Positions 54,290-61,226 of a DNA stretch of 64,000 nucleotides are shown here, piece after piece. Origin of the DNA: Bradymonas sp963697525 (lineage in GTDB: Bacteria; Myxococcota_A; Bradymonadia; Bradymonadales; Bradymonadaceae); contig OY969087.1 of assembly GCA_963697525.1 (NCBI GenBank), positions 1,798,001 through 1,862,000 on the forward strand, given 5' to 3'. The first letter of the stretch is position 1. Every line of letters begins with the position of its first letter. Below the pieces are notes generated by a model, which searched no databases, was not told the origin of the DNA, and worked only from the letters and a program-made list of their open reading frames with translations. Both the position numbers and the translations under genes were made by a program.

Positions 54290-55498
54290 TCAAAACTCCA
54301 ACGAGACCTTCCCCATGGCGTTGGACAGCGTCATCACGAAGAACGCCCGTTCGTGGCCACCATCCTCGACCACCGCGACGTCCTGCGGCTCTTCGAGCTG
54401 CGCGTCGGTGGTTCCGAGCTCGAGCGGGCCGGCCAAGACCTCGTCGCAGTGGGTGTCGACCAGGTACATCGCGTCCTCGTTGAGCGCAGTGACGTAAAGC
54501 ATCCCGTGGCTGTCGATGGCAGCGCTGTGGGCCGCGTCGCCCCCTGTCTGGTAGAGCACGATGGGGTCGGCGGTGTCGCGCAGCCATTTGCGCTGCGCCA
54601 GCCCGAATTTGAAGACCACCGACGCGGTGGCGCTGGGCAGGTAGACGGCGCTGCCGTCAGGGGTGAGCACGGGCTTTCCGGGCGCGCCCATGCGCGGGTC
54701 GTCGGTGGTGTGGATGGGGAAGCTCTTGCGCTCGGGTGCGGCGGGATCGTCGGTCTCGTTCCACAGCTCGACGGCGCCATCCGAGCGCACGAAGGCGCCG
54801 TCGTTGGTGACCTCGAGGCGGCCGGTGTCGACGACGAGCACGCGCGGGCCGTCGGGGGTATCCACGGCGCGCACGAACGCGGCGTTGGGCTGGGCGGCGT
54901 CGATCTTGGCCAGCACGTCGAGCGTGTGGCGGTCGAGCACGGTGACCGAGGCGGCGCCGTAGTCGCCGGGGCCATGGTAGGCGCTGTTGGCGACGTAGAT
55001 GCGCCCGTCGGAAAAGGCGACGCCCTGGGGGCTGTCGAAGTCGCCGGCCTCGCCAACCTCGGCGATCACGTGGCCGGTCTTCGTGCTGGCCACGCTCAGC
55101 GTGTTGGTCAGCCAGTTGGTGATGTACAGGCGGTGTTCGGCGGCGTCGACGGCGACATCGTAGGGATTGTGGCCGTCGCCGACGTCGACGAAGGCCGCGT
55201 CATATTCGCCCGTGCGCGGGTCGAAGCGACTGACCGTATTGGACGTGCTCTCGACTACCCACAGGTAGCCGTCGCCCTTGGCGATGACGTTGGCGGCGGT
55301 GCCGATGGTGTGGATATCGGGGTAGACGGTCGCCTTCGGCGCCGCCGGCCCGTCCTGACACACTGCCGGACCGGTGGGGTAGGTGTGCGAGGCTTGCGGG
55401 CCTGCCGCGCCGCCGTTGCAGCCTGCGACAAGGAAGAATTCACCACAGAGGGCACAGAGGACACAGAGGTTGAGGAAATTATGCTTGGCTTCATGCAC
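54290..55498 (-). CDS. Beta-propeller (YncE-like) surface lipoprotein, BtuG-like candidate
   Basis: A 402-aa lipoprotein. The GTG at 55498 has AAGGAG about 10 bp upstream (55508-55513); a longer frame from 55540 also exists. The signal peptide (NFLNLCVLCALCGEFFLVAGC) ends in a lipobox and is encoded by a CACAGAGG-family repeat. The mature part shows six or seven blades of YncE/NHL type (YLWVVESTSNTVSRFDPRTGE, PYDVAVDAAEHRLYITNW, SPQGVAFSDGRIYVANS, KPVLTPDGSAVYLPSAT). It is the third gene after a cobalamin riboswitch. BtuG proteins of Bacteroidetes are such propeller lipoproteins that bind B12; the analogy is an inference. Confidence 0.8.
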   Translation of the reverse strand: MHEAKHNFLNLCVLCALCGEFFLVAGCNGGAAGPQASHTYPTGPAVCQDGPAAPKATVYPDIHTIGTAANVIAKGDGYLWVVESTSNTVSRFDPRTGEYDAAFVDVGDGHNPYDVAVDAAEHRLYITNWLTNTLSVASTKTGHVIAEVGEAGDFDSPQGVAFSDGRIYVANSAYHGPGDYGAASVTVLDRHTLDVLAKIDAAQPNAAFVRAVDTPDGPRVLVVDTGRLEVTNDGAFVRSDGAVELWNETDDPAAPERKSFPIHTTDDPRMGAPGKPVLTPDGSAVYLPSATASVVFKFGLAQRKWLRDTADPIVLYQTGGDAAHSAAIDSHGMLYVTALNEDAMYLVDTHCDEVLAGPLELGTTDAQLEEPQDVAVVEDGGHERAFFVMTLSNAMGKVSLEF

Positions 55499-55580
55499 GA
55501 GTTGCCCACTCCTTGCGAACTTCGCGTGTCTTCGGTGCAAGAACCCTAGCTTTGAGGTCCTCTGTGGCCTCTGTGATGAA
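55438..55580. repeat. Inverted repeat, CACAGAGG family, copy 2, overlapping a gene start
   Basis: Left arm 55438-55475 (ATTCACCACAGAGGGCACAG onward) and right arm 55551-55580 (TTTGAGGTCCTCTGTGGCCT onward). It is the same family as 49213-49379. On the minus strand the left arm encodes the signal peptide of the beta-propeller lipoprotein, and the GTG start and SD lie in the loop. Confidence 0.88.
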
Positions 55581-55591
55581 CAGAAACCTGC

Positions 55592-56248
55592 TCATCGCGC
55601 CCAATGGACTACTCCTACCGCGTCCAGATCGAAGCCCACGTTATTGGCCGTCGAGTTGGTCTTGTCGAGCATGTCGTGGATGCGCACGTAGCGGGCCTTT
55701 TCGACGCCGAGGTCGGCCAGGTCGAACGCGTCGCCGCCGGTCTTCGACGGATCCAATGGCACGAGTGTGTCGGGGTCGTAGTGTTTGGTGGGCGTCCAGC
55801 CCGCGCAGCCGGGCCACTGGCCGGGTTGGTCGGGCTCGGCGGCGCACGTGAACGTGTGCCACGTCTTGCCGTCCTCGCTGACGGAGACCTCGCCGAGCTC
55901 GGCCCACACGTTAGTGGGGTCGTTACGCACCCAGAAGGGGTTTTCGAAGACCACGAAGTCCGGCCCCGGCCCGTCGGCGATCTCGCCGTCGAAGGCGAGC
56001 TCGATGTCGCCGCCGGCGCCCAGGCTCAAGATGGCGTTGGGCTTGGCCGCCGGGCCCGGCGCTTGCGCTCCGTCGGGCGGGCCGAGCACCACGTCGGGAA
56101 GGTAATCTTGGCCGAAGCCGGCGCCCTCGCCGGGCGTAAACTTCCGGACACTCGTGGCGTAGGGAAGCGCCGGGCCGTCGGTCGCCGCCGAGCAACCGGC
56201 GAGGGTGACGAACGAGGTCAATAATAAGATTTGTTGGAGCGACTTCAT
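55592..56248 (-). CDS. Secreted lipoprotein, discoidin-like beta domain
   Basis: A 218-aa lipoprotein. The ATG at 56248 (MKSLQQILLLTSFVTLAGCS) has a standard signal peptide with lipobox LAGC. The mature part has GEGAGFGQDYLPDVVLGPPDG, FVVFENPFW and VGVEKARYVRIHDM-like segments, which resemble cell-surface proteins with an F5/8-type beta sandwich. A short hairpin (CCCCGGACT / AGTCCGGGG) lies between it and the upstream gene. It is the second gene after the cobalamin riboswitch. Confidence 0.78.
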   Translation of the reverse strand: MKSLQQILLLTSFVTLAGCSAATDGPALPYATSVRKFTPGEGAGFGQDYLPDVVLGPPDGAQAPGPAAKPNAILSLGAGGDIELAFDGEIADGPGPDFVVFENPFWVRNDPTNVWAELGEVSVSEDGKTWHTFTCAAEPDQPGQWPGCAGWTPTKHYDPDTLVPLDPSKTGGDAFDLADLGVEKARYVRIHDMLDKTNSTANNVGFDLDAVGVVHWAR

Positions 56249-56258
56249 TGGTTTGCTC

Positions 56259-56279
56259 CCCCCGGACTGAAGTCCGGGG
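56259..56279. terminator. Small hairpin between lipoprotein genes
   Basis: CCCCGGACT and AGTCCGGGG form a 9-bp stem with a 2-nt to 3-nt loop (GA). It lies in the 38-bp gap between genes 1 and 2 of the riboswitch operon, on the minus strand. It may be an attenuator or processing site; no U-tract follows. Confidence 0.5.
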
Positions 56280-56286
56280 ACTAGAA

Positions 56287-56868
56287 TCATTGCGGCGTAA
56301 GCTTCGTCCACGCCGACCCGCCACACCCACCGCTGGCCGGATCGCTGTCGTCGGCGGTCTGGTCGCTGGCGGCCGCCGCGTCGGCCGTGTCCAGGCCGAA
56401 GTCGACGGTGCAGTAGTAGAACGAGCCGTCGCTGGCGGGCTCGGTCCACACGATCTTGTTGAATTTACCCGGGGAGTACTGGGCGTCCTGGGGATTCTGG
56501 GTCACGGCGAAGTTGGCGTCGTTGTCGTAGGTGGGGATCGGCGAGTCGGTGGTGCCGTAGGAGGCGACGACCTTCCAGCTATCGCTCGAGATGGTCTCGA
56601 CGCTGTCGTAGTCGCTGTCGTAGGTGCCGGCGATCTCGATGGTAGAAGCGGCGGCATCGATGCCCGCGTCGGCCATGGCGGCATCGCCGCCGGCGTCGGC
56701 CGTAGTCGCGTCCGCGCCGGCATCGGGCGCCAGATCGACGTGCCCGCTGTCGGTGGTGTCGGCGTTGGAGCCGGAATCACCGCCGCAGGCTGGAAGCGCA
56801 AACGCGCACGCACACACACACAACAGGGCGCCCCACCGGCACCGTCGGGTCAAATTCATCACAAACAT
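56287..56868 (-). CDS. Secreted lipoprotein with Asp/Ala-rich linker
   Basis: A 193-aa lipoprotein, start ATG 56868 with GAGGAG upstream (M4 at 56859 is an alternative). The signal peptide ends in lipobox LPAC-GG. A run of about 50 residues rich in Asp, Ala and Gly (DTTDSGHVDLAPDAGADATTADAG) serves as a spacer. The C-terminal part contains IEIAGTYDSDYDSVETISSDSW and KIVWTEPASDGSFYYC, with four Cys in the last 45 residues region. It is the first gene after the cobalamin riboswitch, so its expression is very probably B12-controlled. Family unknown. Confidence 0.78.
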   Translation of the reverse strand: MFVMNLTRRCRWGALLCVCACAFALPACGGDSGSNADTTDSGHVDLAPDAGADATTADAGGDAAMADAGIDAAASTIEIAGTYDSDYDSVETISSDSWKVVASYGTTDSPIPTYDNDANFAVTQNPQDAQYSPGKFNKIVWTEPASDGSFYYCTVDFGLDTADAAAASDQTADDSDPASGGCGGSAWTKLTPQ

Positions 56869-56933
56869 TGGGGATACTCCTCGAAGTTGCGGGGTTCAGG
56901 TCGAGGAGCAATCGGGAGCAGGTCGAAACAAGG

Positions 56934-56949
56934 AGGCACGGCCGTGCCT
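56934..56949 (-). terminator. Candidate riboswitch expression-platform hairpin
   Basis: AGGCACGGCCGTGCCT is a perfect palindrome followed on the minus strand by CCTTGTTTC. It lies about 80 bp after the riboswitch core and about 66 bp before the first start codon. This fits a transcription terminator or anti-terminator region; the assignment is inferred. Confidence 0.5.
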
Positions 56950-57031
56950 GTCGATCCTGCGCGCCGTCTCGCTTCCGACCCGAAGCGAAGTCCGTCGGCC
57001 CCAAATGAGGCCGGCGAAGGCTATCAGACAA

Positions 57032-57215
57032 CGCGCAATATCCTGGCTTGCGGATCTTCCTCGCCCGACGCCTTCCCAGCCCAAAGGGCCAGTGGCTTCG
57101 TCGGGGTCGTCACCGCTTACAGTTGCGGGGGCAGCGCCGGCATCACACCGGCTTCCTGCGACGTTGCAGGCCGACTACTAGCAGGCGGCTGCGTAGGCGT
57201 CAACGCGGGCCTGTC
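57032..57215 (-). promoter_or_regulatory. Cobalamin (B12) riboswitch
   Basis: Read on the minus strand, conserved blocks are in the canonical order. They are AGGAAGCCGGTGTGATGCC (57138-57156), the B12 box CCCCCGCAACTGTAAGCGG (57113-57131), AGCCACTGG (about 57088-57096) with CCCTTTGGGCTGGGAAGG, and AAGCCAGGA (about 57041-57049). The element precedes the lipoprotein gene at 56868 on the same strand. In the usual mode, adenosylcobalamin or cobalamin binding represses downstream genes. The 5' end is approximate. Confidence 0.92.
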
Positions 57216-57261
57216 GGCGCGGCGCTTCTGATCCGCCGATTCGGGCTACACTGGCACATGG

Positions 57262-57289
57262 TTGCACGAAATGTTCATTGTGTTAATCT
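57262..57289 (+). promoter_or_regulatory. Candidate sigma-70 promoter for the toxin-antitoxin-like pair
   Basis: TTGCAC (57262-57267) and TAATCT (57284-57289) are spaced by 16 bp. It is AT-richer than its surroundings and lies 30 bp upstream of the ATG at 57320, which has GGGGAGG upstream. GTTAAC follows and may be an operator. Weight is moderate because only position and sequence support it. Confidence 0.45.
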
Positions 57290-57319
57290 TGTTAACTAAG
57301 TGAATCCGCCGGGGAGGTC

Positions 57320-57463
57320 ATGGAGATTATCATTACGCAATGGGCTTTGGATTCGTACCTGGACCTGCGACACAACATTGACCGGCGGATGATCGCTCGT
57401 TTTTCAGTACACCTGACCAACATTCGTCGCGGCAACTACATCGAGCGAGGGAGGTTGACATGA
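57320..57463 (+). CDS. Short ORF, likely truncated toxin remnant upstream of an XRE antitoxin
   Basis: A 47-codon ORF (MEIIITQWALDSYLDLRHN onward) with an excellent SD (GGGGAGG). Its stop overlaps the start of the next gene (ATGA), the classic toxin-antitoxin arrangement. MEIIITQWALDSYLDLR resembles the N-terminus of RelE/HigB-like toxins, but the rest of the domain is absent. It may be a toxin remnant or a very short leader peptide. The interpretation is tentative. Confidence 0.5.
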   Translation: MEIIITQWALDSYLDLRHNIDRRMIARFSVHLTNIRRGNYIERGRLT

Positions 57464-57960
57464 GTGCCCAGTACCAGACGTCCAGTGAACATCAGGTCGA
57501 CCTTTTCGAGGTAGCAACCGAAATGCGTTCGGTCGGTCTGCTCGACGAGTTCATTGCAGACGCTGTGGCGGTTGCGCGTGAGTACGAGGGAGTCTACGAC
57601 CTCATGATGATGTGGTCGGAGGTTGCAGATGAAGCTGAACGCAACGAACTTGTCGCCGATATCCAAGATATGATCGATGAGTGTGTCGAGCCTGCCAGGC
57701 CCCGCAAGGAACGCTATGTACGGTTCGATGATCTCGACTGGATTGCCGACAATATTATGACGTTCAAAGACAATCTTCGCCGAGAGATCGACAACCAAGG
57801 CCTGACGCTTACCGAACTGTCCAAACGCACCGGTATGCCGCTTCCTTCACTGTCGCGATTTTTCAATAGTGCATCGATGCCTCGACGCACCACTCTGCTG
57901 AAAATCGCCGATGCTCTCGACCTCTCAGCAGTCGAGATCGCAACGGATTGGGATTACTGA
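57460..57960 (+). CDS. XRE-family regulator, antitoxin-like
   Basis: A 166-aa protein with a C-terminal helix-turn-helix of the Cro/CI type (LTLTELSKRTGMPLPSLSRFFN and LLKIADALDLS). The N-terminal 95 residues are helical and uncharacterised. It has GGGAGG before the ATG and overlaps the short upstream ORF by 4 bp. Codon use is less GC-biased than in neighbouring genes (AT-rich third positions), which suggests recent acquisition. It ends 7 bp before the TonB-receptor start. Confidence 0.75.
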   Translation: MSAQYQTSSEHQVDLFEVATEMRSVGLLDEFIADAVAVAREYEGVYDLMMMWSEVADEAERNELVADIQDMIDECVEPARPRKERYVRFDDLDWIADNIMTFKDNLRREIDNQGLTLTELSKRTGMPLPSLSRFFNSASMPRRTTLLKIADALDLSAVEIATDWDY

Positions 57961-57967
57961 CCAGCGC

Positions 57968-59977
57968 GTGGATTTTTGGCATGACAGAGCGTGGTGGGGG
58001 TTGCTCGCGGCGGGGCTGTTGCTGCACGGCAGCGTGGCGCGCGCCGACGAGAAGGCGAAGACAAAGGGCGATGCTACCACCGTCAAGACGGTCGTCTCCA
58101 AGGATAAATCGGTCGAGGACAGCCGGCTGCCGTCGGGGTTTGTCACGCGCGTGCACGTCGGCGACGAGACGCGCTTCGGCCGCGATCTGGGCGATGCGCT
58201 CGAGCAGGTCAGCGGCGTGACCGTGCGCCGTAGCGCCGGGTTTGGGCGCGCGGCGTTTGCCTCGGTGCGCGGCGGCAATTCGCGCCAACTCGCCGTGTCC
58301 CTCAACGGCATGCGCGTGAGCGCGCCGGCGGGGCTGGGCTTCGACGTGGGGAGCCTGTCGCTGTCGGGAATCGACGCGGTGGACGTCTATCGTGGAAGCG
58401 CCGCCACCGTGCACGGCGCGGGGGCGCTCACCGGCGCGCTCGACCTGCGTACACGCCTGCCGCGCGGTGACGGCAAGCGCATCAGCGTGTCGTCGCTCGC
58501 CGGAAGCTTCGGCACCTACGGCCTGCTGGGACGCGCGCAGGTTTCTCACGAGCACTACGCGCTACGCCTCGACGCCGGGTGGCAGCAGAGCGCGGGCGAC
58601 TTCGACTTCGTCGACGCCCAGGGGACGAGCCACCAGCGCGTGGGCAACGACCACCGGCGGTTGAGCGCCAGCGTGGCCGGGCGCATCGACGTCGGCAAGC
58701 ACGCGATCGAACCGCTGGTCATCTATCAGCAGGGAGGCGGCGGGGCGCCCGGGCCGAGCGAGTTCCAGGACCACTACAAAGACGCCACGCTGGACAGCTC
58801 GCGCCTGATCGCCCAGCTCAGCTGGAAGAAGAAAAACCTCGCCGCGGGTGACTGGGGCGCCCTCGACGCCCATGCGCTCGCCGGCTACCAGCGTCGGCTG
58901 ACCGACTACGCCAACCCGCATGCGCTGTTGGGCGACACGGCGGTGCGCGACAACTCCACGCTGCAGAGCTTCGAGGCCGACGCCGACGCCGATGCCTGGC
59001 TGGCCTTCGGGGACATTGCCCATGCCAGCCTGACCGGGCGGCGTGAGGTCTACGACGCCACCCACGTTACCAGCGACTCCAGCACCACCGCGGCCACGCG
59101 CCACACCGCGGCGGCCGCCGCCTCCGACGAGCTGTTGCTCTTCGGCCAGGCGCTCAGCCTGGTGGGCGGCGTTCGCTTCGAGTATATCGCCGATTCCGGG
59201 GCGGGCACGACCGGCGCGCGCACCTGGGTGCCGCTCATCCCGTCGGCCGGCGTCATCTGGCGGGCGCGCAAGTGGCTGAAGTTCAAGGCCAATATCGCGC
59301 AAACCTTTCGCGCGCCGGACTTCGACGAGTTGTACCTGAATATGGTGGGCGTTCGCGGCAATGTCGCCCTCGAACCCGAGCGCGCGCTGACGGTGGACGC
59401 CGGGGCGCGGCTGGGCCCCGAAAAAGGGCCGGCGAACCTCGAGTTGGTCTATTTTCGCGACGCCATCGAGCAGTCCATCTACTTCGTGGCGCGCACGGCC
59501 TACCTGTTCGAGGCCGCCAACCTGGGCGCAGGCACCAGCCAGGGCGTCGAGGCGACGCTTCGCGTCCAGCCCGGCAAGCGGCTCGACCTGACGGCGACCT
59601 ACACGCTGACCGACGCCAGCCTCGACGCCATGGCTCCGGGCGTGCAGATGCCCGGCCAGCCCGTCCACCAGGTCGCCGGGCGCGTCACCGCCGAGCTCGC
59701 CGGCCTGGGCCGGCTCCCGGATATCCCCTCGTTGCGCGTATTCGCCCGCGGCCGGTGGCGAAGCCGGGTGTGGCTCGACAGCTTCGGAAACCTGTCCAAC
59801 CCCCCGTTTTGGACGGCCGACGTCGGTGCGGCCGTCGCGCCGGTCGAGTGGGTCGAGGTAGCGCTCAACGTGCGCAACGTCGCCGACAATCAGCGCGGGG
59901 CCGATAGCCTGCAGCGGCCGCTGCCGGGCCGGGCGTTCTATGGATCGGTGAAGGTGGAGTTTGGTGGGATTGAGTAG
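57968..59977 (+). CDS. TonB-dependent outer-membrane receptor (BtuB-like candidate)
   Basis: A 669-aa receptor. The GTG at 57968 gives a signal peptide (WWGLLAAGLLLHGSVARA). A possible TonB box is TTVKTVVS near the mature N-terminus. The plug domain has DLGDALEQVSGVTVRRSAGFG, FASVRGGNSRQLAVSLNGMRV and DVYRGSAATVHGAGALTGAL. The beta-barrel has FRAPDFDELYLN and the C-terminal VALNVRNVADNQRG, ending GSVKVEFGGIE. Size and plug resemble BtuB and other metal-chelate receptors. The B12 link is only from proximity to the riboswitch. No SD is visible, so translation may be coupled to the XRE gene. Confidence 0.88.
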   Translation: MDFWHDRAWWGLLAAGLLLHGSVARADEKAKTKGDATTVKTVVSKDKSVEDSRLPSGFVTRVHVGDETRFGRDLGDALEQVSGVTVRRSAGFGRAAFASVRGGNSRQLAVSLNGMRVSAPAGLGFDVGSLSLSGIDAVDVYRGSAATVHGAGALTGALDLRTRLPRGDGKRISVSSLAGSFGTYGLLGRAQVSHEHYALRLDAGWQQSAGDFDFVDAQGTSHQRVGNDHRRLSASVAGRIDVGKHAIEPLVIYQQGGGGAPGPSEFQDHYKDATLDSSRLIAQLSWKKKNLAAGDWGALDAHALAGYQRRLTDYANPHALLGDTAVRDNSTLQSFEADADADAWLAFGDIAHASLTGRREVYDATHVTSDSSTTAATRHTAAAAASDELLLFGQALSLVGGVRFEYIADSGAGTTGARTWVPLIPSAGVIWRARKWLKFKANIAQTFRAPDFDELYLNMVGVRGNVALEPERALTVDAGARLGPEKGPANLELVYFRDAIEQSIYFVARTAYLFEAANLGAGTSQGVEATLRVQPGKRLDLTATYTLTDASLDAMAPGVQMPGQPVHQVAGRVTAELAGLGRLPDIPSLRVFARGRWRSRVWLDSFGNLSNPPFWTADVGAAVAPVEWVEVALNVRNVADNQRGADSLQRPLPGRAFYGSVKVEFGGIE

Positions 59978-60016
59978 GGCGGAGGGGGCGGAGGTTTGGG
60001 TGATTTGGGGACGTGT

Positions 60017-60138
60017 GAAGGTAGCGCTCGGCGAAAAGCGCCTCGCGCAACCCTCACCTACAGAGGCCAAGCGAACGACGCTTGGCGCGCTTCGCCTACG
60101 GCACCGCTCGAACGGCACGAATCGCGCGTGGTTCGCGG
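60017..60138. repeat. Palindromic element, half copy
   Basis: Shares TCACCTACAGAGGCCA, GGCGCGCTTCGCCT and neighbouring sequence with the full element at 31237-31430. It keeps the left half and lacks a clean matching right arm. It lies in the 3' gap between the receptor gene and the converging lipid-kinase-like gene. Confidence 0.8.
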
Positions 60139-60141
60139 ATC

Positions 60142-60206
60142 GTGGACTCCTGGACTCCTGACCCCTAGACCCCTGAACCCCTAGACCCCTAGACCCCTGA
60201 ACCCCT
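60142..60206. repeat. GACCCC-type minisatellite, third copy
   Basis: About 65 bp of GGACTCCT, GACCCCTA and GAACCCCT units. The same units occur at 17921-17957 and 22460-22530, where they are in coding sequence. Its last unit provides the stop codon of the lipid-kinase-like gene on the minus strand. Confidence 0.88.
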
Positions 60207-61149
60207 ACTTAATAATAATCTCGACTCGCGGCCCTGCCTCCAACACCACCCGGCCCTGCTCGGAGACGTGCATGTCGCCGTCGATGGTGTAGCCGATGGG
60301 CTCGTCGCTGATGAATTCGGCGCGCCCGGAGACCGCCGAGCGGATGACGTCTTCGTTGGCGGGTAGCCCGAAGCGGATGCGCGGCAGTTGCATGGCCGTC
60401 TCCACGGCGCCGCCGGTGATCCCGAGCAGGTGGAAGCTTCCCGGGGTCTCCTCGCTGCGGATGAACGGGCGAAAGCCCAGCCCGATCTGGTCGACGGTGG
60501 AGGCGAGCACGGCGGTGTAGTCGCGCTCGGCCCAGGCGGACTCGTGCAGCTCGATGCGCGCGCGGAACGGGCGAAATAGTTGGCGGTTGAGGTCGCTGTC
60601 GAAGGGCAGGCTGGCCACGGCCTTGACCAGCAGGTGCGCCGCCGTCGTCGGGCTGGGGTTGCCGGTGTCGTAGTAGGCCTCCAGGAAGTTGGCCACCAGA
60701 CCGTTGCCGAAGATGAACCCGTAGCGGGTGCCCGTCTCGTCGCTGATCTGGAGCAGGTCGCGCGCGGTCGTCTCGAAGGGCTGGTTGGTGTAGTACTTCT
60801 CGACCAGATTGGCCAACAGCCGCGACGGCGTGCCCTTGACACCAACGGCGTTGGACACAGTGTTCATGGTACCGCCACGCAGCAAGGCGATCTTGGGAAG
60901 TGGGTGGTCACCCCACACCTCGATGAACTTGGTCAGCGTGACGTGGTTGGTGCCGTCCCCGCCGTTGAGCGCCAGGATGTCGATGGCGTTTTCCTTGAAT
61001 TGGCGCGCCGCGTCGCCGACATCCTCGATGCGGTTGGTGAGCTCGTGATTGTCGTCCTGGCCCAAAATATAGGCCAATCGACGCATCTGCTCGGGGTGAC
61101 GCCGATTACGTCGACTGTGGGGATTACTGATGATTCCGATGCCGGGCAT
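60205..61149 (-). CDS. Diacylglycerol/lipid kinase family protein
   Basis: A 314-aa protein of the DAG-kinase catalytic family. The nucleotide-binding GGDGTNHVTLT and the LRGGTMNTVSNAVG segments match. The ATG at 61149 (MPGIGIISNPHSRRNRR) has AAGGAG upstream, whereas the longer frame adds 8 residues. Members phosphorylate diacylglycerol or related lipids at the membrane. The stop codon TAG is contributed by the flanking minisatellite. Confidence 0.88.
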   Translation of the reverse strand: MPGIGIISNPHSRRNRRHPEQMRRLAYILGQDDNHELTNRIEDVGDAARQFKENAIDILALNGGDGTNHVTLTKFIEVWGDHPLPKIALLRGGTMNTVSNAVGVKGTPSRLLANLVEKYYTNQPFETTARDLLQISDETGTRYGFIFGNGLVANFLEAYYDTGNPSPTTAAHLLVKAVASLPFDSDLNRQLFRPFRARIELHESAWAERDYTAVLASTVDQIGLGFRPFIRSEETPGSFHLLGITGGAVETAMQLPRIRFGLPANEDVIRSAVSGRAEFISDEPIGYTIDGDMHVSEQGRVVLEAGPRVEIIIK

Positions 61150-61226
61150 GCTGATTACTCCTTGAAATGTCACCGGTTGAATAGCAAAGTGGCCGTTCCT
61201 GCGGCAAGGCTACTGAGGCTCGTTTT

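Noticed and set aside
57252..57267. TGGCAC...TTGCAC near the B12 locus, looking like a sigma-54 promoter.
   Set aside because: GG and GC are 9 bp apart rather than 10, and no activator gene is adjacent; the TTGCAC fits better as a -35 box.
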